Shown: positions 49,917 to 57,298 of the stretch, one piece after another
How the letters are laid out: each line of letters opens with the position of its first letter
How positions within the stretch are numbered: the first letter of the stretch is position 1
Position numbers and translations under genes: made by a program
Notes under the pieces: generated by a model
What the model was told of the DNA's origin: nothing
The model's database searches: none
The model's input: the letters and a program-made list of their open reading frames with translations, nothing else
Source: Luteococcus sanguinis
GTDB lineage: Bacteria > Actinomycetota > Actinomycetes > Propionibacteriales > Propionibacteriaceae
NCBI RefSeq assembly: GCF_039527675.1
Contig: NZ_BAAAKI010000013.1
Span: 162,582-226,581, forward strand
DNA length: 64,000 nt
Direction: 5' to 3'

Positions 49917-50878
49917 CGGTCCTGCCCCCAAGTCGAGCGCAGCCGGGGATCGATCGCCACATAGGAGATGTCGACGCCCGCATTGATCACCAACACCAGG
50001 CTGACCAGGATCATCACGATCGCCTGGACGATCCCCAGTTCACGGGCCTGCACGGCCTCCAGCAGCGCCCGTCCCAGACCCGGGAGCGCGAAGACCTGCT
50101 CGATCACGATCGCGCCGACGAACAGCGTCGCCAGTTGCAGGCCGAGCACCGTCACCAGGCTGAGCGCGGCATTGCGCAGGCCGTGGCGCACCATGGCGCG
50201 GGTGGTGGTCCAGCCGACCGAGCGGGCGGTGCGGAACCAGTCCTCCCCCAGCACCTCGATGAAGGCGCTGCGAACATAGCGACTCAACACCGACGCCTGC
50301 ACGAGTGCCAGCGAGACCACCGGGAGCACCATGTGGCGGGCCCAGTCGACGGGGTCATCACCGAGCGGCACGTAGCCGTTGGCGGGCAGCCAGTGCAGCT
50401 CCACGGCGAAGACGACGACCAGCACGATGGCGGCGAGGAAGGCGGGGACGGCCATGCCGACCTGGCTGATGGCCGAGGCGAGCGCGCCGGTCCAGCGTCG
50501 GCGTGCCCAAGCGGCGAACATGCCGAAGGGGACGGCGATGGCGATCGCCAGGAGCATCCCGGCCAGCACCAACCAGCTCGTCACGGTGAGCTTCGGCCCG
50601 ATCATCGGGGCGATCGCCTCGCCCGTCCGCACCGAGGTGCCGAAGTTGCCGCGAGCCAGGTTGCCCAGCCACTCGAGATAGCGGACGACGACATTGCGGT
50701 CCAGGCCCAGCTGCTGTCGCAGGGCCTCCAGCGAGGCGGGGTCGGCCTGGTCTCCGAGGATGGTGGTGGCGACGTCGCCGGGCAGCAGGTTCAGCAGGCC
50801 GAACACGATCATGGAGGCGATGAGCAGGCTGACCACGAAGGTGGCCAGCCGCGTCGCGACCAGACGGAGTCGACCCAC
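49913..50878 (-). CDS. Peptide/nickel ABC transporter permease (DppB type)
   Basis: The 321-residue permease has the N-terminal LNLLPGDVATTILGDQA segment, about six membrane helices and the EAA loop EDWFRTARSVGWTTTRAMVR. The start is GTG, 3 bases after the binding-protein stop. It forms the channel with the DppC-type subunit. Confidence 0.93.
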   Translation of the reverse strand: MGRLRLVATRLATFVVSLLIASMIVFGLLNLLPGDVATTILGDQADPASLEALRQQLGLDRNVVVRYLEWLGNLARGNFGTSVRTGEAIAPMIGPKLTVTSWLVLAGMLLAIAIAVPFGMFAAWARRRWTGALASAISQVGMAVPAFLAAIVLVVVFAVELHWLPANGYVPLGDDPVDWARHMVLPVVSLALVQASVLSRYVRSAFIEVLGEDWFRTARSVGWTTTRAMVRHGLRNAALSLVTVLGLQLATLFVGAIVIEQVFALPGLGRALLEAVQARELGIVQAIVMILVSLVLVINAGVDISYVAIDPRLRSTWGQDR

Positions 50879-50881
50879 AGG

Positions 50882-52426
50882 TCAGCCGTTGCGGGAGGCC
50901 AGGACGGTCAGGTCGAAGCTCGACGAGGTCGCGTTGGCCTGGACGCCGGTGATGTCGGCCTTGCTGATCACCAGGTGCGGGAACAGCCAAAGCCAGCAGG
51001 CGGCGGCGTCGGTGGCCAGCAGCTTGGCAGCCTGCTTCATCTTCGAGACATAGACATCGGTCTCGGCCTGGTCGGCATCGGTGACGAGCTTGGTGAACTC
51101 GGCATTGCTGTAGTGCCAGTAGTAGTCAGGGTTGGCGAAGCTGAAGATGTCGTGCGGCTCGACGTGGTTGACGATGGTCATGTCGTAGTTGCCGTCGGTG
51201 TAGACCTCCTTCAGCCAGGTCGGGAAGTCGATCTCGTCCACCTTGACCGTGATGCCGACGGTCTTCAGCGCGCTGGTGATGAACTGCGCCGCGGTCGGAC
51301 CATAGGGAAGCGTGGGGACGCGCAGCCGCAGGGAGAGGTTCGTCTCGCCAGCTTCCTTGAGCAGCGCCTTGGCCTTGGCGACGTCGAAGGCGTAGGTGGA
51401 GGAGAGGTCTTCGTACCAGGGGTCGGTGGGCGGCACCATGGAGCCGATCAGCGTTCCCTTGCCGCCCCAGACCGTGGCCAGCAGGGCCTTGCGGTCGATG
51501 GCATGGCAGATCGCCTGGCGTACCTTGACCTTCTTGAGGGCTGCGTTGCCCTTGGGGCCCTGGTTGAACCCGAGCACGACCTCACCGTTGGTGGTGCCCT
51601 CGGTGACCGTGTACTTGCTGGTGTCGCTGAACTGGCCCAGCGCCTCGGGGGCGGTCAGGTCGCTGATGATGTCGATGTCGCCGGCCAGCATGGCGGCGTT
51701 CATCGAGTTCGCGTCCGCGAAATAGCGGAAGGTGGCGCCGTCGAAGCGGGGTGCCGTGCCCCAGTAGGACTCGTTGCGGGCCAGCGAGACCGACTCACCC
51801 TTCTTCCAGGCGCCGAAGGTGAAGGGGCCGGAGCCGACGGGCGTGGTGGCCAGCGTCGCGAAGGACGAGGTGGGCGCGATCATGCCGGTGACCGAGGCCA
51901 TGTTGAACAGCCACTCCTGGCTGGGCCGGGTGAGCTTCACCTGGACGGTGCGGTCGTCCGTGGCGGTGGCGGAGGCGACCAGCGCCATCTGCGCCTTGGG
52001 CGTGGTGACCGTCTTGGCGCCGGACTTGACCCGCTCGATGTTCGCGACGACCGTCTTCGCATCCACGGCCGTCCCGTCGGAGAACTTCGCGGAGGGCTGC
52101 AGCGTGAAGGTGTAGGTGAGGCGGTCGGGAGAGGTGGACCAGCTCTGCGCCAGCAGGGGTTTGAGGTTCCCCTCCCCGTCCAGCTTCACCAGCGTCTCGT
52201 AGACGTTGTAGAGCAGCACCTGCGCGATCGCGGCGCCGGATTGCGTGATCGGGTCCATCGACTGGGGTTCTGCCGTTGCACCGACGACCAGGGCGCGGGC
52301 CTCTTCATTCGTCTGCGAAGCCGGGGTGTCCGAGCAGGCCGTCAGCGCCGCACCGGCACCGACCACGGCGGTCGAGGCCAACATGGTTCTCCGCGGCATG
52401 CGAATCTGCTGCAGGTCGAACGTCAT
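50882..52426 (-). CDS. Peptide/nickel ABC transporter substrate-binding lipoprotein
   Basis: The 514-residue SBP_bac_5 family protein leads the operon. The signal peptide has a twin-arginine-like PRRTMLAS stretch and a lipobox LTAC with Cys31, so it is a lipoprotein possibly exported by Tat. Family motifs include PQSMDPITQSGAAIAQVLLY and VRQAICHAIDRKALL. The ligand (peptide, metal complex or other) cannot be told from sequence alone. Confidence 0.92.
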   Translation of the reverse strand: MTFDLQQIRMPRRTMLASTAVVGAGAALTACSDTPASQTNEEARALVVGATAEPQSMDPITQSGAAIAQVLLYNVYETLVKLDGEGNLKPLLAQSWSTSPDRLTYTFTLQPSAKFSDGTAVDAKTVVANIERVKSGAKTVTTPKAQMALVASATATDDRTVQVKLTRPSQEWLFNMASVTGMIAPTSSFATLATTPVGSGPFTFGAWKKGESVSLARNESYWGTAPRFDGATFRYFADANSMNAAMLAGDIDIISDLTAPEALGQFSDTSKYTVTEGTTNGEVVLGFNQGPKGNAALKKVKVRQAICHAIDRKALLATVWGGKGTLIGSMVPPTDPWYEDLSSTYAFDVAKAKALLKEAGETNLSLRLRVPTLPYGPTAAQFITSALKTVGITVKVDEIDFPTWLKEVYTDGNYDMTIVNHVEPHDIFSFANPDYYWHYSNAEFTKLVTDADQAETDVYVSKMKQAAKLLATDAAACWLWLFPHLVISKADITGVQANATSSSFDLTVLASRNG

Positions 52427-52510
52427 CGTCTCTCCTCGGGTCGAGTCGCCATGACTTCAGGCGGGCCCACTCTACTGCCCTCATGACCAGCCACCGGGGA
52501 ACAGCGCGGG

Positions 52511-53689
52511 ATGCGGGAGAATCGAGAGGTGCCCCCCTCCGAGCAACCCCGCCCCTCATCCCTCGGCGGTGCCCTGCACGACGTGACGCTGCGCGCCTTC
52601 GACGTCAGTGAACACGCCGCACGGGTGGGACTGGCGTCGCAACGTCGCCGCGTGGAGCGCTGGCGCAGCCGGGTGTTCATGATCTGCCAGACCTCGTTCA
52701 CCGCCGGGACGGCGTGGTTCCTGGGCCAGCACCTGCTCGGGCACCCGATGCCCTTCTTCGCCTCCGTCGCCGCGATCATCTGTCTGGGCTTCAGCTTCGG
52801 TCAGCGGACCTCGCGGGTGCTGCAGGTGGCCGTCGGGGTTTTCCTCGGCGTTCTCGTGGGCGACATCTTCGTCCGTCTGTTCGGCACCGGTCCGCTGCAG
52901 ATCATGCTGGTGTGTTTCGTGGCCATGTCGATCGCGACCTGGATCAACGGGCAGGTGCTGTTCATCAACCAGTCCGGGATCCAGGCCGCCACGGTCATGA
53001 CCCTGATGCCTGCACCCGGCCAGGGGATCAGCCGTTGGGAGGACGCGCTGCTCGGCTGCGGCCTGGCCCTGTTGATGGCCCTGGTCGCGCCCACCTCGCC
53101 GGTGCAGCGGCCACGGCAGCGAGCAGCCCAGGTGCTGCGGGAGTGCTCGGCCTCGGTGCGGGCGGCGCACCAGGCGTTGCGCGACGGCGACCAGGAGCAG
53201 GCCGAGGCGGCGCTGGAGCGGGCCCGTGCGACCGAGAAGCCCCTGTCTGCGCTGCGCGAGGCGACCGGTGAGGGGATTGCGGTGGCCCGCTACTCCCCCT
53301 TCCTGCACGGGCACCGCGAGCACGTCCAGGCGATCGGGGACCTGGTCGCGCCGCTGGACCGACTGGTGCGCAACCTGCGGGTGCTGGCCCGCCGCGCCGT
53401 GGTTGCGTCCTGGCGCGGGGACGACGTACCGGAGGACTACCTGGCCCTGCTGCCGGGGCTGGCGGACGTGATCGACATGTGCGCGCAGGAGATGGACGCG
53501 CGACGCACCCCCGAGCGGGCGCGGTCCAGGATGGTCTTCCTGGCGGAGCAGAGCGCGGCGGTGACGATGCACGGATCGCTGTCGGCGGTGGTGTTGCTGG
53601 CACAGGTGCGCTCCATGCTGACCGACCTGATGGAGCTGACCGGGCTGGACTACGCCGATGCCCGAGAACTGCTCCCCGACCTGCAGTGA
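52511..53689 (+). CDS. FUSC/aromatic-acid-exporter-family membrane protein
   Basis: The 392-residue protein has an N-terminal cytosolic segment, about five to six membrane helices (about 60-205, for example MPFFASVAAIICLGFSFGQ and LQVAVGVFLGVLVGDIFVRL) and a large helical cytoplasmic C-terminal half. This is half of the FUSC/YccS plan. ATG at 52511 is given; a GTG at 52529 preceded by GAGAAT at 6 bases is an equally possible start. The substrate is unknown. Confidence 0.8.
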   Translation: MRENREVPPSEQPRPSSLGGALHDVTLRAFDVSEHAARVGLASQRRRVERWRSRVFMICQTSFTAGTAWFLGQHLLGHPMPFFASVAAIICLGFSFGQRTSRVLQVAVGVFLGVLVGDIFVRLFGTGPLQIMLVCFVAMSIATWINGQVLFINQSGIQAATVMTLMPAPGQGISRWEDALLGCGLALLMALVAPTSPVQRPRQRAAQVLRECSASVRAAHQALRDGDQEQAEAALERARATEKPLSALREATGEGIAVARYSPFLHGHREHVQAIGDLVAPLDRLVRNLRVLARRAVVASWRGDDVPEDYLALLPGLADVIDMCAQEMDARRTPERARSRMVFLAEQSAAVTMHGSLSAVVLLAQVRSMLTDLMELTGLDYADARELLPDLQ

Positions 53690-53711
53690 ACCGGAGCCGA
53701 CGCAGCCGATT

Positions 53712-53739
53712 TTGCGTCCCGGTGCGGAGTGTGTAAAGT
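53712..53739 (+). promoter_or_regulatory. Promoter of initiator tRNA
   Basis: TTGCGT (53712-53717), 16 bases, TAAAGT (53734-53739); the predicted transcription start is a few bases before the tRNA at 53751. Confidence 0.5.
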
Positions 53740-53750
53740 AGAGCGAGCGA

Positions 53751-53824
53751 CGCGGGGTGGAGCAGCTCGGTAGCTCGCTGGGCTCATAACCCAGAGGTCA
53801 CAGGTTCAAATCCTGTCCCCGCTA
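53751..53824 (+). tRNA. Initiator tRNA-fMet (anticodon CAT)
   Basis: The 74-base cloverleaf has acceptor CGCGGGG/CCCCGCT, anticodon loop CTCATAA on a stem with three consecutive G-C pairs (GGG/CCC) and T stem ACAGG/CCTGT. The unpaired first base pair (C1 with U72) and the GGG/CCC stem mark it as initiator. The C-U form of the mismatch is usual in Actinobacteria. CCA is not encoded. Confidence 0.97.
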
Positions 53825-53833
53825 CGAAACCGG

Positions 53834-53869
53834 AGGCGCCTTCGGTCAGGAAACTGACCGAAGGCGCCT
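53834..53869 (+). terminator. Terminator of initiator tRNA
   Basis: A perfect 16-bp stem (AGGCGCCTTCGGTCAG with its complement) with a GAAA loop is followed by TTTG, 9 bases after the tRNA. Confidence 0.92.
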
Positions 53870-53897
53870 TTGTCATGCTGGCTCCCCCGGTTCGCAG

Positions 53898-54545
53898 ATG
53901 CGGCATAGTGTCCCGGTGCCCACGATGACCCCTGTTGAACAGATCCGGGCGCCACGCATGCCCCGACGACTCCTCCAGTTGGTCGTCGGACTCTGGCTCT
54001 TCGGAGCATCGATGGCCCTGATGCTGCGGTCCCATCTCGGGCTGGACCCTTGGGATGTCTTCCACCAAGGAGTCGCGGCACATGTGCCGCTGACGATCGG
54101 GCAGGTGACCATCCTGACCGGGGCCGTCGTGCTGCTTCTCTGGATCCCCTTGAAGCAATGGCCCGGTCTGGGGACCGTGCTCAACGTCATCCTCATCGGT
54201 CTCGCAATGGACGCGACGCTGGCGCTCGTCCCCGACCCCCAGTTCGGTACCGACTGGGCCTGGCGGGCCGTGCTTCTCGCTGCGGGCATCGTCCTGAACG
54301 GCATCGCGGGCGGGCTCTACATCGGCGCGCAGCTCGGCCCTGGACCGCGCGATGGCCTGATGACGGGCCTCGCTCCGCTGACCGGACGCTCCATCGGGCT
54401 GGTGCGCACACTGATCGAGGTGACGGTGCTGGCGATCGGCTGGCTCCTGGGCGGAACAGTGGGCGTCGGCACGGTCGCCTACGCCGTTACCATCGGGCCT
54501 CTGGTCCAGTTCTTCCTGCCGCGTCTCGAGGTCAAGCTGGACTGA
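53898..54545 (+). CDS. YczE/YitT-like integral membrane protein
   Basis: The 215-residue protein has about five membrane helices. The first helix region LVVGLWLFGASMALMLRSHL with GLDPWDVFHQGVA, and later LGPGPRDGLMTGLAPLTGRS, are hallmarks of the YczE family (DUF6198-like). The function is unknown. A TAGTGT box lies inside the first codons (53906-53911), so the true start may be GTG 53916 or ATG 53925. Confidence 0.82.
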   Translation: MRHSVPVPTMTPVEQIRAPRMPRRLLQLVVGLWLFGASMALMLRSHLGLDPWDVFHQGVAAHVPLTIGQVTILTGAVVLLLWIPLKQWPGLGTVLNVILIGLAMDATLALVPDPQFGTDWAWRAVLLAAGIVLNGIAGGLYIGAQLGPGPRDGLMTGLAPLTGRSIGLVRTLIEVTVLAIGWLLGGTVGVGTVAYAVTIGPLVQFFLPRLEVKLD

Positions 54546-54573
54546 CCGGCCACCCCTGTTCCCGGCGCGTGGC

Positions 54574-54579
54574 TAGGGT
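54574..54579 (+). promoter_or_regulatory. -10 box of the M16 peptidase operon, leaderless start
   Basis: TAGGGT is followed after 7 bases (GGCACCC) by the ATG at 54587. Confidence 0.5.
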
Positions 54580-54586
54580 GGCACCC

Positions 54587-55915
54587 ATGCCTGCGCAGCT
54601 CGACTATGTGATCGAACAGACCACCTTGGCCAATGGCCTGCGGGTGGTCGTCAACCCCGACCTCACCAGCCCCGGCGTCGCCGTGAACCTCTGGTACCAC
54701 GTGGGTTCCGGGGACGAACAGCCCGGACGCACCGGCTTCGCCCACCTCTTCGAGCACCTGATGTTCGCCGGTTCCGACCAGGTGGGCAATGGCGAGCACC
54801 TGGCCGTCATGCAGGCAGCCGGGGGATCGGTGAACGCCACCACCTCCTTCGAGCGGACGAACTACTTCGAGACCGTCCCGCGCGGCGCGCTGGAGCTCGC
54901 GCTCTGGCTGGAGGCGGATCGTCTCGCGTCCCTCACGGTCGACCAGACCAACCTCGACACCCAGCGGCAGGTCGTCAAGGAGGAGAAGCGACAGCGCTAC
55001 GACAACGTCCCCTACGGTGACCAGCTGGAACTGCTGATGGCGCTCAACTTCCCCGCCGAACACCCCTACGCGCACACCACCATCGGCGCGATGGCCGACC
55101 TGGACGCCGCGACCCTCACCGAGGTGCAGGACTTCTTCCGGAGCTGGTACAGCCCGTCCAATGCCGTGCTCACCCTCGCCGGCGCCGTCGGGGCCGATGA
55201 GGGCTTCCGGCTGGCGGATGAGTACTTCGGGACGCTGACCGCGGTCCGGGCCCCGGTCCGCTCCACCACGGCCGCGCTCCCGCCACACACCGGGGTGCCA
55301 CGCCTGGTGGTGCGGCGCGACGTCCCGCGCTCGGCCCTGCACCTGGGCTGGCTGACACCGGCCATGGACCACGCCGACGCCCCGGCCGTCGAACAAGCCT
55401 TGGCGGTGCTGGGCGGGGGCCAGTCGTCCCGGCTGCACAAGGACCTCGTCCGCGAACGGCAACTCGCCGAGGGAGCCGGGGCCTCGTCCATCCAGCTGGC
55501 GCGCGGCAACTCGCTCGCACTGGTCTCCGCCCGGGCCCGCGAGGGCGTCAGCCTCGACACGCTCGAGGAGGCGATCCTGGAGCACCTGAGCGCGCTGGGA
55601 ACCGATGGTCCCAGCGCGGACGAGGTGGACCGTGCCAGCGCCGGTTACGAGCGCGAATGGCTGAGCGAGCTGGCCGAGATCGACTCCCGCGCCGACCAGA
55701 TCGGCGCCTTCGCGACTCTCTTCGGCGACCCGACACTGCTGAACTCCCACCTGGCGCAGGTGCAGGCCGTCACCGCGGACGACGTCCGCCGGGTGAGCGC
55801 CGCGTACCTGGCGCCCGACCAACGCAGCGCCCTGGAATACCACCAGTCCCCCGCTACTCCCGCCATCACCAGCCCCGAACCCACAACACCCGCACACAGC
55901 CAGGAGCAGGCATGA
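54587..55915 (+). CDS. M16-family zinc metallopeptidase, catalytic subunit
   Basis: The 442-residue protein has the inverted zinc motif HxxEH in GFAHLFEHLMFAGS (about residues 52-56) and the downstream Glu of the M16 active site in NLDTQRQVVKEEKRQR. The C-terminal M16_C domain carries GGGQSSRLHKDLVRERQLA. Bacterial M16B enzymes work as heterodimers with a second, non-zinc subunit, encoded here by the overlapping next gene. The C-terminal tail is Pro/Thr-rich. Confidence 0.93.
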   Translation: MPAQLDYVIEQTTLANGLRVVVNPDLTSPGVAVNLWYHVGSGDEQPGRTGFAHLFEHLMFAGSDQVGNGEHLAVMQAAGGSVNATTSFERTNYFETVPRGALELALWLEADRLASLTVDQTNLDTQRQVVKEEKRQRYDNVPYGDQLELLMALNFPAEHPYAHTTIGAMADLDAATLTEVQDFFRSWYSPSNAVLTLAGAVGADEGFRLADEYFGTLTAVRAPVRSTTAALPPHTGVPRLVVRRDVPRSALHLGWLTPAMDHADAPAVEQALAVLGGGQSSRLHKDLVRERQLAEGAGASSIQLARGNSLALVSARAREGVSLDTLEEAILEHLSALGTDGPSADEVDRASAGYEREWLSELAEIDSRADQIGAFATLFGDPTLLNSHLAQVQAVTADDVRRVSAAYLAPDQRSALEYHQSPATPAITSPEPTTPAHSQEQA

Positions 55916-57282
55916 GCACCCGTCCCGAACGCCCCCAGATCGGCGAGCCCGCGCCGTGGGACTTCCCCAGCCCGCGAGTCCGGGAGCTCGACAACGGCCT
56001 GGCCGTATGGCTCTTCGACCTGCCCGGGCAGCACGTCGTCACCGCCGAGTTGTGCCTCGACATCCCGCTCGCGGTCGAACCCGTGGAGCACGAGGGCGTC
56101 GCGATGATGGCGCTTCGGGTCAGCGACGAGGGCACCACCAAGCACCCCGACGGGGAGGTGCTCGACCTGCTCGAGGGGTGCGGGGCGGCCTATGACGGTG
56201 GCGCTGGGACGCACGCCACCCACTGTTCGCTGGACGTACCGGCCCCGCGCCTGCGCCGGGCCATGGAACTGTTCGCGGAGATCGTCCGCACCCCGGCCAT
56301 TGCCGCCGCCGACGTCGAACGCCACGTTGCCTTGCGGCTGGCCGAGATCGAGCAGGCGCGCATCTCCCCCGGGTCGCTGGCCAGCCTTGGTCTGAAGAAG
56401 GTGCTCTACGCCGACGACGACCGCAGCTCGCGTCCCACCGGCGGCTCGGCGACCAGCGTCGCCACGATCACCCCCGATCTCGTTCGTGCCTTCCACGACC
56501 AGTGGTGGCGTCCGGCCGGTGCCGTTCTCGTCGTTGCCGGAGACCTGCCGGACGACGTGGACGACATCGTCGACGCGTGCTTCGCCGACTGGACCGGCCC
56601 GGGCAGCCCCGCACAGCACCAGGCGCCACGGCACCAGGGCGCGGCCACGGCGAGCGATGGACGTCCGGTCGTCCACCTGATGGATCGTCCCGGAGCCGTG
56701 CAGGCGGAACTGCGCCTGTTCGGACCCTCTGTCGGCCGTGGCAGTGACGTGTTCGCACCGCTGCAGGTGGCGTGCACCGCGATGGGCGGTTCCTTCGGCA
56801 GCCGCCTCAACCATCTGCTGCGCGAGGACCGCGGCTACACCTACGGCGTGTCCATGTCGACCAGCCCCGGACGCGACCAGGACGGGCAGTGGTCGATGGG
56901 TGGCAGCTTCCGCACCGAGGTGGCCGTCGCGGCGCTCGGGGACGCGCTGGACACGCTGTTCGCCAACGAGCCCTTCACCACCGACGAGGTCAGCGACGCG
57001 ATCACCTACCAGGTGGGGATCGCACCGCTGCGCTATGCCACCGCCGAGGGTGTCGCCGCCCAGGCCATCTCGCTGGCCTCGGTGGGCCGCGAACCGGGCT
57101 ATGTGAACGAACACTTCGCGCGCATCCGCGCGGTCACGCCCGAGGCGGCGACGGACGCCTTCAGCCAGGTCATCACGCCCGCATCGACCCGCGCGCTGCT
57201 GGTTGGTGACGCCCTGGAACTGCGTCCAGCACTCGAAGCGGCGGGCTACCAGGTGTGCGACCTGTCAGCCCTCACCGACTGA
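55912..57282 (+). CDS. M16-family peptidase, non-catalytic partner subunit
   Basis: This 456-residue M16 homologue lacks the zinc motif: the position of HxxEH reads EHEGVAMMALRVSDEG. It keeps the R/Y pair region SFGSRLNHLLREDRGYTYGV that completes the active site of the partner in M16B heterodimers. The ATG overlaps the stop of the catalytic gene (ATGA), consistent with a one-to-one complex. Confidence 0.92.
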   Translation: MSTRPERPQIGEPAPWDFPSPRVRELDNGLAVWLFDLPGQHVVTAELCLDIPLAVEPVEHEGVAMMALRVSDEGTTKHPDGEVLDLLEGCGAAYDGGAGTHATHCSLDVPAPRLRRAMELFAEIVRTPAIAAADVERHVALRLAEIEQARISPGSLASLGLKKVLYADDDRSSRPTGGSATSVATITPDLVRAFHDQWWRPAGAVLVVAGDLPDDVDDIVDACFADWTGPGSPAQHQAPRHQGAATASDGRPVVHLMDRPGAVQAELRLFGPSVGRGSDVFAPLQVACTAMGGSFGSRLNHLLREDRGYTYGVSMSTSPGRDQDGQWSMGGSFRTEVAVAALGDALDTLFANEPFTTDEVSDAITYQVGIAPLRYATAEGVAAQAISLASVGREPGYVNEHFARIRAVTPEAATDAFSQVITPASTRALLVGDALELRPALEAAGYQVCDLSALTD

Positions 57283-57298
57283 TCACGGGCCAAAGCGA

